Part shown: positions 34,681 to 48,355 of the stretch, in pieces
Layout: every line of letters begins with the position of its first letter
Position numbering within the stretch: position 1 is the stretch's first letter
Made by a program: the position numbers and the translations under genes
DNA from: Quillaja saponaria
Lineage: Eukaryota; Streptophyta; Magnoliopsida; Fabales; Quillajaceae
Assembly: GCA_029379385.1 (NCBI GenBank)
Contig: CM055609.1
Coordinates: 9,796,001-9,860,000 of the forward strand
Direction: 5' to 3'
DNA: 64,000 nucleotides
Notes under the pieces: generated by a model
What the model was told of the DNA's origin: nothing
Database searches by the model: none
Seen by the model: only the letters and a program-made list of their open reading frames with translations

Positions 34681-37600
34681 AACAAAAAGATTACTTCAAC
34701 TTCTATAATTAGGGTATTGAAACGTGTCAAACTTTGGTAATGATAATACTAATTTAATGATTTATTGGTAACATAATTTGGCATAGGAACGTGCCCTTAG
34801 ATCCATGAACGTGGTGCCGGGAGAATCAAGTAAAATACCTACTAATTAATTTTGTCTTATACAATTTTGTCTTATACTGCACCAAATCCAATTAGGTATA
34901 TATAATTGTAATGGATTGACATATGATTAGGCATTTAGGCATCACAGAGATATGTTTAGTGGCTTGTTCATTGTAGATGGAGGATGACCATCCTTTGCGT
35001 CTCGGGGAATGAGGTTTTAGGAATAACATCATCTGATAAATTCGATAAATACTTAAAATTTAAATTGCGATGAGCAAATTAATTTAACGGGTCTTAGTCT
35101 ACACAAAATAAATAATCAATATCCTTCTTATGGTCTCAATTTGTACTAATTTACATATGCTTTGTAAAAGAGTAATGAAGTGTCTATAATAAATAAATGA
35201 ATGATCCAACTAGTTCATCATGATTTTAAGTTTTAGTTTATCTTATATGATGTTTTTAATTGTACTTTAACAACTTTGTGAAAGTACTGCAAAACCTAAA
35301 AAATGGCGTTCTCATCACAGAAATTGTACGTACATTTTTTTTTTCTTAATTATAAATATAAGTTATACAAATAAAGATAATTTTTTTATATTAATTTGTT
35401 AATAAACTTTAAAATTTCTTAGATCTGGGGGCTAATAATATTATAACTTAAAGATCTAGTACTTTAAAATGAATCTAGATATATAAAAATAAAATAAAAA
35501 ATGTGATCCATTATGTCATCATAATCCTGATTATATCGGCTAGTATCTCCTAATAACTCCTATTATTATAATTAAAGATTATGAAATGCAAAAAAATTTA
35601 GGCAGATAAATATTTATACAGATTTTCTTGGTAATTTTTTTTTTTAAATGATGCATAAAAATAAAAATTGTTGGGCTTTCTTTTAAGCATTAAGCCCAAT
35701 TTAATAACCCAAAAGAAACGGCCCGTTAGCCTGTGATGTCGGTGACACTCTTATACCTTTTTAGGGTCATCACTTACTCTAAAATGGAGGGTATATTTTT
35801 GTTTTGTAAGATATAAATGATACCAAGATTTGTTAAGGTTGATCTCAATTTGATAAAAGTTTTATGTTTCAAAAAATAAATAAAAATCATCTTTCAACAA
35901 TATATAAAAAATTTGATCACGAATTAAATCTTATTTTTTAATAATTAAATTAAATGATGTTCATTTAAATTCAAATCTAATTTGACAAAATAATAAAATT
36001 ATTAAATCAAATATATGTAATTTAAATATGATAAAAAAAATTACACTTTTTTTATCATCATCATCAATATTCATAACAAAGAGATTCCTAGAATTACTTA
36101 TGTAAAATTACATGCCTTCCTAAGTATTAATACCAATAAAATAATAGTATGAGCTGTCCCACTAAGTTCAGGATTGGGACATTGGATCAGTAGTATTAGG
36201 TGACAAGATCTCCACTGAACCATAGCATTTCGTGATTCTTTGGTAAATTGACTTTGATTCTCTATCAACCAATAATGTAGTGTATTGAGCCCTTGATCCT
36301 CTTGTCATTTCTCAAAAATCTCATTTTTTTAAAGTATTTTGACTAATTAATAAGTTAAGATATAAATTAAGAGTAGGTCTAATAAGTATACGGATTAAAC
36401 GCATGTGACACTTTTGATACTGAATTTTATTTAAAAATGACAATTTGATCTATTATGTTAGATATTTGACCTAATTTAATTATATTTTTCATGTCTTTAA
36501 ATAATATATGAATTAAATTATTGATTCGTTAAGTTTTGTTTAGTTCATGAATTAACCTAAAAATTAATTAAACCTAATTCGGATAGAATTAGATTTGTTG
36601 ACTAGTTTAATCAACTTGTAAAAACATTAATTAAACCTAATTCGGACTGACGTAAATTCTTGAATACAATATTAATTCAATCTTAGTCCTTACTCTTACC
36701 GTGCCTAACTTCATATTTTTAATTTTTTTTTTCCATTAAAATATAATGGTGCATAAGTAGTCCTTCGTTGTCCACTTCAAGAAGTAAGTAAAAAGAAGTT
36801 AATTAATAGCAAAAAGTGTAAGAGAAAATGATTAGGTAGATGGTTTCCTTAATTTGCACTTGTACCTAAACTTAGGAAGAGTGTGGATACCGTCACACCT
36901 CTCCTCCAATGTGTAATTTTGCTTATTAGAATTTAGAAATAACTAGTGCATTTATGAAATCACAATATTCTATTTGTTATTGAAGTTAGTAGCATATGTT
37001 TGACAATGTGTGATATTCACAAGTATGAACACTTTATTTCCAATCACTCTTTTTTTTTTTTTTTTTGGTTGGATTGAAGCCCAAATCACTCATGGAAGCT
37101 AATAGGAATTAAAAAATGGGTTTGGTTTGAAATAATTAAACAAAGAAAAGAAAAATGATAACACAATATGTTTTCTTCAAATGGATAAAAATAACTTTAC
37201 TAACATATGATTTGGATGTCATGACAACACATTGTGTTTCTCATCCAATGTGGGGAATATATGTATCATGTTTATGTTTTTTAATTTTAAAATCAATTTA
37301 AATTTTTACTTGTTAGTTTCTCACTAATATTTGTATATTTTCTAAGTATAAGTCTAATGTAGTTCGAAACTCGTGACTTGCCCTTTCGACAAGTGATTAC
37401 TTGCAGCTCAAATTTCTAATATTGCAAATGTCCCTCGACCGCTGAGTTCAAGTATTTTATTACTTAAATTGTCTTATTACTTGAATTTAAATTTTATTTC
37501 ATATGTAAATATTAAATCTCAAATTTAATTATGTTTCCTAATATAAATATATGATATTTTATAATTAATTTCTAAATATAGATGAGATAATACGATTGAT

Positions 37601-38040
37601 GCAGTAATTATGTGTATATTTTTCGATGCAATGAGAAAACCACAAATAAAAAATTTAATTAGAAAATAATTATGACTATAAAAAAAAAAATTCAGAGAGA
37701 TTACATATGCATAAAGTGAAATATACTTATAAAAGTATTTTTATTTTCTTAGCTTATAAAAACATAAACAAATCATTTTTGAATTACAAGTTTTAGTAGT
37801 AATAACAATCTAATTATAGAAGCATAGACAAATTATATTTCTGTCATTGTTAGTAAAATGTTTGAACGTACAAATAATATTAGGAAATAAAGAAAGCAAA
37901 ACAAAGCATCTAATAATAAGTAAATCATTTAATTAATACGTAAAATATTTGGTTTGTTCACTTACCGTTTTATTGAGATGAAGAAAAAGAAAATAGCAAC
38001 CACAATATACAGCAGGCAACAGCAACGAACAAACGTCTTC

Positions 38041-38361
38041 AACCACTGAGCTTAGAGAGAGAGTGAGAGAGACATCCCCTCCAACATTTTCTCTATTCTT
38101 GAAGCAAACTTTTTGAGATCTCTCTCTCTCTCTACGATCTCTCTTTCTTTAACTCTAGGGTTTGAATCTCTCGTATTTATGATCAACTCTCTAACACACC
38201 CCAATCATACGCTTCCCTCTTCCACAGGTACTTCTTCTTCTTCTTCTCCTTCACTTTCTTCCTTTTGAGGTTGGGATTTCTGCAATCGAAATTCAAATGT
38301 GATTTGGATTTCACTGATTTGTGTTGATTTTACAGTTTTGAGCCGATTCATAGGATCGAAA
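38041..38361 (+). promoter_or_regulatory. 5' leader of the RWA gene with a leader intron
   Basis: A CT-rich leader ((CT)n near 38120-38150) ends at 38227. GTACTTC at 38228 and TTTTACAG at 38328-38335 bound an intron of 108 bp. The second leader segment, 38336-38361, precedes the start codon. Confidence 0.5.
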
Positions 38362-41300
38362 ATGGTGGTTTCAGGGCCAATTACGCCTGGTCAGGTGTGT
38401 TTTGTTTCATTCGACTTAAGAATTTGTTTAAGTTTTATGAATGCCAAGGAGTTCAGTTGGTTGGTTGGTTGATTTGAAATATGAACTGGAACTTTTAATT
38501 GTTGACTAATGAGTGATTTGAACTGATACTGAAGTATATTTTTTCTTCCTTTTTGTATACAATTTTAGTTGCTCAAGTCATGCTACACTAGTGAATTCTT
38601 TGATCTGAGTGGATGCGATGTTGCATTTAAGTCTTAACACAGTGGACTAGGAAAGGGCAAGACTGGCCTAAATATTTATTGTTTCTGTGGAAACATTTCC
38701 AGTGTGGTGTCTAGAAGGTTAGGTGGGGAGGGGGGGGGGTGTTTTTTCTCGATCTTGAGTAATATTGAAGATATGTCTGCGTTTGAGTGAAAACATTATG
38801 GAGTCAGATGAATGATAATACCATTTTAATGGTTATGCAAAACTGATCTTTGTTATTCCTTAAATGCTGGTTTTGAGTAGGCTAGATATATCTTTTCATT
38901 TTTGTGAGAAGTTAGTTTAAATTACGTAGTTAATTGGTACATGAATCGATAGGGTACACGGAACGGGAACAGGAGCGTAAAACGTTATTTATCCCGGAAT
39001 GCGGTACGATAAGGGTAGGCTTATTCAGATTGCTTAGTTGAAACAAAGTACATTGGTTTGGAACATGGAATGCTTTTTAGGATCGCATATGTAATAATTT
39101 CATATATATTGAATTAGTTTTAGATAATTAGACATATAAGCATAATAGAAAATGAAAAATTGGGTGTCTACTTTCCATCTTGAAGAAAAGTAAAGACAAC
39201 AACATGGCTACATAAGGAAAAAATTTCCAGTTTATAAAGGATTTTGGCTGTGGATTGTCTAGGTAAATATTTTTCTTGATGTTTATACGATTTTGTTTGT
39301 TCCATCATTGATTTTAATGATTGGAACGCTGAAAGTTGCGCTCTAGATCGAAAAGGATCCTCGTTTCGATCTTGTTCGCAAGTCGATACTTAAGTAGGGA
39401 TCTCTGGTAACACATTTATAATTAACAATTCACATGATATTATTAGGATTAGCTTGTTGTTTCCTATCTTTTGAAAATGAGGAATTACGATATTCATGCT
39501 ATGTAGGCTAAAGGATCACAACTGAGTGTTGGATATTTTCTTTTCATGTATTTCTCTGCACGCTTATCTTTGAGTAGAATTTGTTTAATATTTGATGACA
39601 TTTGTTTATTATGCTCCAGGTTTCCTTTTTACTGGGTTTTATCCCAATTTTTGTAGCATGGATATATTCTGAGTTCCTAGAATACAAGAAAACTTCATCT
39701 CCTCCTAAAGTGTAAGTTTCTTTGACATGGGAAGTTTTCAATTAATTACTTGGATATGTAAGGTTGTGCAATTGATTATAGATAATATATCATGGGTATT
39801 CTTACTTTCTTCTTATCTTGCCTTAAACTTTTTGGCCGATGATATCTTCTTGTAATTGGGATATATAATGAAGAAATAAGTTATCTTTCAGTTAGTATTC
39901 TACATTGCTGCTAAATGATGGACCTCTTCAGTGCACCTTTACCTGTTTTTAGAGTGAATTTGTGAGGATGATAAACAGAAAAGAAAAATGCAATTGAAAA
40001 TATGAAAATGCCATGTCCTTGTGCCCATAAAACAATCCTTTTAAAAAAAATATTAATGATTCAATTTAACCCGTTTCCAGTCCAAGATACTTGTAATATG
40101 ACCTTTCTGATATTTTCCCATTATTATTAGGTCTAGTGGCACCTTCTTTCCCTTTAAGAATGAGCTAGAGGGTGATGTTCACAAGTTTTACGCCCATTTG
40201 TGTGTTTTGAGTCTTACCAATAGAAAAACATAGGAATTTCAAAGTCTTAAGAGTTTTCTCTCTTCCCCTCTCTTTCTTTTTTCTAGTTGGACATCAAACT
40301 ATGCTGTTAGAAAGTCTAAATACCTTTAGTTGAGAAAAGCTGCCATATTTTCTTGCAGTTTTCTCTGTGATTGGAGAGGCTTGGTCGTTGATTTTATAAT
40401 ATCGTAGTATAAGAATCCTCCAATCTAAATTTTTATTCAAATTTGGGAAATTTTAGTTTGATTGCTCAATTTAGCCAGCAATGAGGAGTCTTTGTCCATA
40501 GACGAAGCTAGTTCTGCTAGTCACTTTGGAGATGTTATCTACTTCCATAATGGCCTCATCAAGCAATATTTGAATTCAAGTTTAAGCCAAACAAGTTCTC
40601 CCTTTCGCATACAGTTCCATCCAGAACTGGACATGAACCTGTAGAAGAACTGACATTGAAATGGAAACTTAATATCAAAATTTGTAGAAAAATGTAGATA
40701 CCAAGCTTTTGCGAATTTGATTTAATCAGTTGAGCAGTTACCTTTTTCCTTTGGCCACAGATGAACTAGTGTCTGAACTCTTTGGTTGCTGCTTGATTTC
40801 GAAATATGGAACTTGTTTCTCTACAGAAGCATGATGGACACAAGTTTTATGCACATTTACTGATGCAATTCTGTTTCCTGAGTTGCAGTCACTCAGACAT
40901 CAATCTAGTTGAACTAGGGAAGGATACAGCAAAGGAAGATGATCAGGCTGTTTTGCTGGAAGGAGGTCTCACCAGATCGGCATCTGCAAAATTCCATAGT
41001 TTATCCATCAAAATAAATTTGATGAGGTCACTTGCTATGATATGCAATACTGTCATTGAGTTCCATTCTGTTTTTTACCTTTAAATCCTTACCTTCTTTT
41101 CTTAATATTTATAGGTTTCTGACCATGGATGATTTTTTCTTGCTCGAAAATCGAGCTATATTGAGAGCAATGTAAGTTATAGTTTTGTTGATAATGACAA
41201 AACTTGGATTTTGTGCATTCTTTCTCAGGTTGTATTTCCAATTTCATGTAGGTCCGAGTTTGGTTCTATTCTGGTGTATTTCTACATATGTGACCGCACC

Positions 41301-44300
41301 AATACACTGGGGGAATCTACAAAAGTAACTTGATACTGCTCTCTTACTTTTTTTCTTTTTCTCTTCTTTGTGTCCCAACCAGAATTTACTTATACTGGTT
41401 TGCAGTCAGATTCTACTTCAAATATTTATGTTCTATCAGATCCACATTAGGGACCTTAATTTTATTTTTTTTTACTGTTTTGAACGTTGTTCTTTCCGGC
41501 GTAGTAATTGTCTGTATGAACCTTGTACACTAGTTGACAAAATTGACACAATATAATAGTACTTCAATTCTGTAAATTTTCGTACATGTGAATTATAACC
41601 CTTGTATATCTGCAACTCTATGAAACATAACCTTTTCCTCCTATTATTTGTACGGTTGTACCCTATCCAATGAGATTCTCTATTCAATGTGTGATAATTA
41701 TTAAAGAAGCAAAATGTTTTGGGCTGCAAACCTGTTTGGGTTAATTATGATTCAGTTCAGTCTGCTAGTCTTGTTTTGGTGTGTAACTGTAGAAGAAAGG
41801 GCCTAATTTTTTTCTTATCTTGTTGATTTGTTCTGTAACTTTTATATTCCTACAAGAACAAATATCCTGCCACATATTCCCATAATTGCAATTTCTTGTC
41901 ATTTGCAATAAACTCATTCTTTTTATTGTACAGAACTACAGTCGCGATATTTTCCTCTTCCTCTACATTCTTTTGATCATAGTTTCGGCGATGACTTCTT
42001 TGAAGAAACATAGTGACACATCAGCATTTTCGGGTAGATCAATACTTTACCTTAATCGGCATCAAACTGAGGAATGGAAAGGGTGGATGCAGGTGAGTAC
42101 TCTCTCCAAGCTGATCAATTCTAAAATATAAGAGTCCACATTACAAAAATCTATTTCTGTTTGAAGGAAAGGTTTCTTTTCTTTTTGTTGTTGTTAAATT
42201 CTCTGATTTCTGTGCATTCTTCTTTACAAATTACTGTATCTTAGCATTACTTGTGCTAGCTGCAAGTAGCATTAATACCCTTTGATGTTATCGAAGTTGT
42301 GATTCCCATCATGGCACATAATTTACTTTGTAAATTTTCCAGTAAGTGGAATACATTTACTATAGTACATAATCCTAATAAGAGATAAAGATTGTGAGAA
42401 TATTAATTGCTAGAGTATATTTAGTATTAAGTTATGTTGGGTGTTAAGTCTCACATTGTTTAGATAAGTAAGTCATATGTAATTGCTCTATTATAAATAG
42501 AAGGTCTTGGTATAGTTTTGGAATCATCCAAGCTACTACGCTTTCTTCTTATCTATATATATTTTACATGGTATCAAAGCAGGTTTGATCTAAATCTAAG
42601 TTTAATCTTAGGGCTGCCACCTCTCATCTTTGGTGGTGGCAGCCCCAAATAGTTTTGAAGTTTTTAATGCTGTTAGTTTTGAAATTTATAGAAGTTCGTC
42701 TTTATGTTTGTTGGTTGTTTAGTCTTTTGACATAATCTCTATTCAAGATTAAAGAGAATGAAGAGTTTTCAACTGTTCCTTGCTTGTTATCACCAATTCC
42801 GGAGTTGCTTTATCTTGTTTTCCGACCAAAGAAGTTCTCAGCAGAAGTTGTTGCCAATTTGACATTTTATGTTGGTTGTGAACCAACGATTCTCTATGAG
42901 ACACATGTTGTTTGTGTCATTCTCTTTTAGGCACCGTTCTCATTCTCTTAGGCACAAGTGAACTTGATGTAATTTTTTGTTATATGAGAGTGTTGAGAGT
43001 TTTGATACTTGGGATTATACTTGTACTAGCTTGAGCATATATCTACTCCAGCTTGAGGGGGAGTGTTAGAGTATATGTAGTATTAAGTTATGTTGGGTGT
43101 TAAGTCCAGCATTGTTTAGATAAGTAAGTCTTATGTAATTGTTTTATTATAAAATAAGGTCCTGGTGTAGTCTTGGAATCATCCAAGCTACTACTCTTTC
43201 TTCTTATTTATATATATTTTACATTAATGATTTGCAACAACAACTTTCATTTTAATTTGAATGACATAGGAATTCAGTGGGGACAAAGGCAAACCTCTAG
43301 GTAATTTAGTTTCAAATAGTCAGTTCACATTCCCAGAACTGCTTGTCTGTTCTGCATCTCCCTGTCAGCTACATTACAAATTAGTTGTTCATTATAATTA
43401 GCTTTATCTAGTTTTGAAATGGCATTTATATTTCCTTTTGATTTTGTGCAGGTCCTATTTCTAATGTACCATTATTTTGCTGCAACGGAGATATATAATG
43501 CAATACGTATTTTTATAGCTGCCTATGTTTGGATGACTGGATTTGGAAACTTCTCCTATTACTATATCAGAAAAGATTTTAGCCTTGCACGCTTTGTACA
43601 GGTGATATATAATTCTTGACAATATGACCAGCTCTAATGGTTAGTTATATGTCACTGGCACATGACATATCTTTATTTATTTATTTTTCTCTTTGTTATA
43701 TTGTATATGACTAAGATTCTTTATCTTGTTTTATATTATGCAGATGATGTGGCGGCTTAATTTTTTTGTGGCCTTTTGCTGTATTGTGCTGAACAATGAC
43801 TATATGTTGTATTACATCTGTCCAATGCACACGCTTTTCACTGTAATGGTGTATGGAGCACTTGGTATATATAGCAAGCATAATGAGAGAAGCTCAGTCA
43901 TGGCTATGAAGATTCTTGCTTGCTTTCTTGTGGTGATCCTGATTTGGGAGATCCCTGGAGTGTTTGAGATATTTTGGAGTCCACTAGCATTCCTTTTAGG
44001 TCAGTAACCTGCGTATCTTGAATTGTTGGTTACTAGTTTTGAGTTATGTTTGTCGCTGATCTCTTGGATATCATATCTGAACTTGTCAGCTAGCTTGATA
44101 TACTTGTCTTAATTATGAATGCAGTTGTCACACAGCAAAAGGATAAGAATATTCACTTTAACGTTCAACCTTTATTTTATGTGGTTTTGAGTCTTTAACT
44201 GGGTCTTAAATTGGAGCGTCTGATTTTCTCTAATAATTTCGTTTTACTCTGGTCTTTTGACAAGGCAAATTTTCAAGATGATTTTTTAGGAGACTGGTCC

Positions 44301-46744
44301 AAAAGAATGACCAATTTTCAAGTTGCACCATGCTGGCCACTTGAGAAAACTTTGGACTTTGCTTATTATTTAATTTTTTGGATAAATTCAGGTTTTAGTT
44401 GAGAACAAAAGAAATTGTTGAACACCATTTGCCTGGAATTGTACATAGAGACACCAACTAAAAGCTTACAAAATGAATCAAGATCTATTAAGAATGTCAA
44501 TGAGTATGCATCAATTTCGTAGAAGCAAAGGCACATGGATATTTAATGTAATAATAAAAAAAATTTGTTATTCTATTGAAAATACATTTATTATGCTATA
44601 ATAGTGTTTATAGGATCTTTTGTTTGCATGGTTTGACAATGACATTAAGCATTCTTCAAGGTTGTTCTCCCTAATTATGTATTTCATTTTTTCTTATTCA
44701 TGCTTATGTATTTTTTTTGGTTCTCTTTTTTATGGCAGGGTATACTGATCCTGCAAAACCAGATCTCAGTCGACTGCATGAGTGGCATTTCAGATCTGGA
44801 CTTGATCGCTATATCTGGATCATTGGAATGTTATATGCCTATTATCATCCCAATGTAAACTCTTGAATAAACATTCATCTTTCAGTTTGATGTCCAGCGA
44901 CTATAACTTTGAAAACTTTTTGATATATTAGGTTGAGAAATGGATGGAGAAATTGGAGGAGTGTGAAACCAAGAGGAGGGTCTCAATCAAAACAAGCATT
45001 CTTGCAGTTTCCGTATTTGTAAGTTGCATAATTTTGTGATATGATTATCTGCTTAGATTGTTTGGAACCTTCTTTCTTAATCATTGCTTTAATCTGATTC
45101 TATTTAATATCCGAAGAAAAGCAGGTCTCATTCTGATTATTCTTTTCTAGGTTGGTTATTTGTGGTATGAATATATATACAAGTTGGACAAGGTTACATA
45201 CAACAAGTTACACCCCTACACATCATGGATTCCCATTACGTGCGTATTGTGTTCCTATTTTTTCTTCTCTTTATTACCTTAAGGAGCAAGAGTGACATGT
45301 AGAATGTTATCATAGAAATCTTCTCTTTGTTTTTGAGTATCTTACTGTTGTTTCTGCTTTATTGGTATTCCAGTGTTTACATTTGCTTGCGGAATTTCAC
45401 TCAACAGTTTCGGAGTTTCTCTCTGACCCTCTTTGCGTATGTTTTCTTTCCTACATAACTGTACCAACCTCTCTATGGGCTTATGAAAGTTTCTTTATAC
45501 TTACATGTATGTGCTACCATTTTCTTTTTTGGAATACTAGGTGGCTTGGCAAGATAACTTTGGAGACCTATATTTCTCAGTTTCATATCTGGTTGAGGTG
45601 TGTAACTAATTGATCGTTTAAGTTATAATCTCATTATTTTTGTGTCATAAATTTATGTAGTTAGTTTAATTGTCTGCAATTATATAAGCGTAGCGTCATT
45701 TAATTAGTATAGACACATCCTTAACTAATTGGTTGTTTAGTTAAACTCTATGTTTCGAACATATCCTTTTATTTTCTCAATTAATTGATGCAAGGTGGAA
45801 CAGTTTCTTACCTTCCTTTTTCTGTTTATTGGAAAGAGCAATTTGCTCTTCCTCGTATGACATGGTGCATATGCAGAGACATTCATGGAGATATGGGAAT
45901 ATGTGGGGATATAAGAAAAAAGTGAAAGATATTCACATGCTAGTCTAATAAGATGTCTATTTTGTAATCTTGTTATTTTCCTCCCAGATCAAACATTCCC
46001 AATGGACAGCCGAAGTGGCTTCTTTCTCTTATCCCAGAGTACCCCTTGCTCAACTTTATGCTCACAACTGCAATATATGTCTTGGTAAGCAGATTTCTTC
46101 TCATTCTTAGCTTCCCAGCCATGCTACCAATGCTCACTTTTGCATTACGCTGGCTATCTTGACTTCAATTTGCAGGTGTCTCATCGGCTTTTTGAATTAA
46201 CAAATACGCTCAAGACTGTGTTCATTCCTACAAAAGACAACCGAAAGCTGCTGTATAATTGTCTTACTGGGATTTCCATTTCCGTTTGTTTGTATTGCAT
46301 TGCAGTTGTTCTTCTTCAGGTCCCTCATTTACTGGTAAGCCCCTTTTTCCTGTCACCTTTTTTTTATTATATTTCAGTAAGAGCACTTTAATTGTCTCAT
46401 ATATTTCTAATAAAAAAATGTGCCCTGATTTTGGAGGTCAAACATTACTTGCTCATTTGGCTATATATAGTCATGAGAATAAAATTATGAAAATTTTGTT
46501 AGCAGCCCCCTTCCCGCTGCTCCCATTTCCTCCAAACGAAAAAGAAAATAGAAAAAGAAAAAAGAAGAAAGAGAAGAATTGGGTTGAAGGAACTATTGAA
46601 TCGCCAAGGCACACAAATAACTATTGTACAAATTACTCTGACAGGATTAAAAAAATGAAGATTGAGCTGTTATATTCTGTTGGATTGGATGATCACGATG
46701 TACAGGCCGATGAAAATAAGGTTACATGGAAATGTTCAATCTAG
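38362..46744 (+). CDS. RWA: Reduced Wall Acetylation protein (RWA family, CAS1/acyltransferase domain)
   Basis: Sixteen coding exons: 38362-38394, 39620-39711, 40889-41026, 41115-41171, 41252-41324, 41934-42092, 43452-43601, 43744-43999, 44739-44854, 44932-45018, 45151-45239, 45374-45436, 45541-45597, 45988-46084, 46176-46334 and 46706-46744. All phases agree; 1665 bp, 554 residues, within the family's usual length. It starts [20 protein letters not shown] and contains [57 protein letters not shown] and [18 protein letters not shown], all recalled RWA blocks. Hydrophobic segments throughout make it a multi-pass Golgi membrane protein that provides acetyl groups for O-acetylation of wall polysaccharides such as xylan. 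No lesion was seen. The intron between 42092 and 43452 holds a miniature LTR element. Which of RWA1-4 is closest cannot be decided here; context favours RWA4/RWA1. Confidence 0.5.
42408..43223 (+). mobile_element. Miniature LTR retroelement (TRIM-like) in an RWA intron
   Basis: The left LTR is 42408-42568 (161 bp) and the right LTR 43064-43223 (160 bp), both TG...CA. They share TAGTATTAAGTTATGTTGGG and CTTGGAATCATCCAAGCTAC, with about 15 differences. The primer-binding site TGGTATCAAAGCAGGT (42569-42584) follows the left LTR directly, and the polypurine tract TTGAGGGGGAG precedes the right one. The target duplication TTAAT is perfect (42403-42407 and 43224-43228). The internal 495 bp lacks gag and pol, and the total length is 816 bp, so it is a non-autonomous copia-like element. 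It lies in the same orientation as the host gene. Confidence 0.5.
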
Positions 46745-47258
46745 CTTTTGGAGCAGAGTATTCCACCCTCCAGAGGATAATTTCTGCAGTAGCCTCTATC
46801 AGACACAACTTTGATATTCACTTTGCATTTGGAGTTTGACAGAGGGAAGGGTTAATACTAGAGGATTCTTTTTGTGATATTGTAGATTTCCACAGATTGA
46901 AAAAAAAAAAAAAAAAAGAAAAGGAAGAAGAAAAAATCTTCTATGCTCAATCATTTGAAGGGAAAAGTCTAGGTTCTTTTTACAAATATGTTGTTGTCTT
47001 GTCTTCAAACGAACTCAAGATATATTACTAGTTCATTTTTGTCAGTTTTTCTTGTTACATTGTGAAGTAGTGTATATTAAATTGGAATTATGAGAAGAAC
47101 TACACTGTCTGATTAGTGTAGCAAAAGTTCGTCCTTTTCAGTTGCCATGGGTGATGCAAGCAAATTATGAGAATAATAAGAGTGCTCATAAATAATAATT
47201 TTGGTACTTTTATTTATTTATTCTGGTTTAGTGAAAAAAGAAAAAAAAAAACTCTAAT

Positions 47259-47739
47259 TAGGGATGGAACGGAGCAGGTTCGACTAGTTAATTTCTTGAC
47301 ATGTATTTGGTTCAAAATAAAATGAACGAACTCTAGTTCGAGTTTAGGCTCACTAAAATTTTGAGATGAGTATCAAATTTCAAATATTCTCTCTGAAAAC
47401 TTGACGAATTATTTGTGGAAATTTTTTTATTTTTAAATATTAATTATATTAAATATATATTTTAATTTGTATTTAATTTAAATATATTAATTTATTAAAA
47501 ATATAATATGTATATTAAAAATATATTAACTATATGTATATATAAGTTTTGATTTTTTTATATTTAATTTATAATATATTAATTATTTTTTAAAATATAT
47601 TCAATAGAAACAATTTTCTAATAGAATCCTAGAGCCGAGCTCAAGTACTCGAGTATGAGCTCAAGTTTGAACTTAAGTTCAAGTTTTTTAGTTTGAGCCG
47701 TACTTGAATATCTCAATACTTGACTTGTTTCCAACCATA
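47259..47739. mobile_element. MITE-like element with GATGGAAC ends
   Basis: The left end TAGGGATGGAACGGAGCAGG resembles the reverse complement of the right end, TATGGTTGGAAACAAGTCAA. The subterminal sequence carries repeats of GAGCTCAAGT/AGTTCGAGTT type on both sides, and the centre is AT-rich. No coding capacity; no clean target duplication was found. Confidence 0.5.
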
Positions 47740-47774
47740 GTCCTATTGTTCAAATTACATAATTTTCTTTTCTG

Positions 47775-48355
47775 TTATTTATTGTTTTGGTTTTTGAAAA
47801 TTACATTATTTTTTATTTTGGTTCTTGAAAATATATATTTTGTTAAATCATGTCCTCCAAGATTTAACTTTTTTTTATTTTAGTCCTTTTTAAAATTTAT
47901 TGTTTGTAAAATTAAATTCTTAATCAACACAAAATTATTAAATTTAGATAAAACACAATATATTTTGTTAATTTAATTAAGAATGCATGATTGAATTTTA
48001 TAATTTATGAAAAAAAAATTTTGAAAAAATAAATGGGTTGCAACATTTAAATTTGAGGAAACAAATTTGTCTAATGATTGACTCAGTTATTCATGTGATT
48101 TTTCTTTCATATATTAATATTCAATTTTTTTTTTTAGCTTTTCATAGAAAAATATGTTAGTTAATTTCGTTTGATTCTATTTCAATTTAATAATTTTGAC
48201 TTGATTAAGAACTCAACCAAATATATATTAAATCATGGGGGACAAAAATAAAAAATTTTGAATCCTAGAAGATCCGATTTGAAAATTAATTTTTTAAGTA
48301 TCAAAATAAATAAAAAATAGATAATTCTCAAAAACTAAAATTTTAAAAATTAAGC
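47775..48355. mobile_element. Second long-TIR MITE-like element
   Basis: The left side reads TTATTTATTGTTTTGGTTTT then GAAAATTACATTATTTTTTA; the right side, reverse-complemented, reads TTTTAGTTTTTGAGAATTAT then CTATTTTTTATTTATTTTGA. TTTTGGTC-type phrases are shared with the element at 33411-34000, so both appear to belong to one family. Non-coding. Confidence 0.5.

Larger units (their letters stand above)
32251..38040. other. AT-rich intergenic region between WRKY and RWA
   Basis: About 5.8 kb with no coding exon recognised. It holds the WRKY 3' UTR, a MITE-like element (33411-34000), a SINE-like sequence (34550-34680), a near-perfect direct repeat of ATTAATTAAACCTAATTCGG (about 36555 and 36631), and the RWA promoter. 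Confidence 0.5.

Noticed and set aside
38930..39430. Possible insertion in the RWA intron with less AT-rich ends
   Set aside because: It is suggestive in composition, but terminal repeats and duplications could not be matched.
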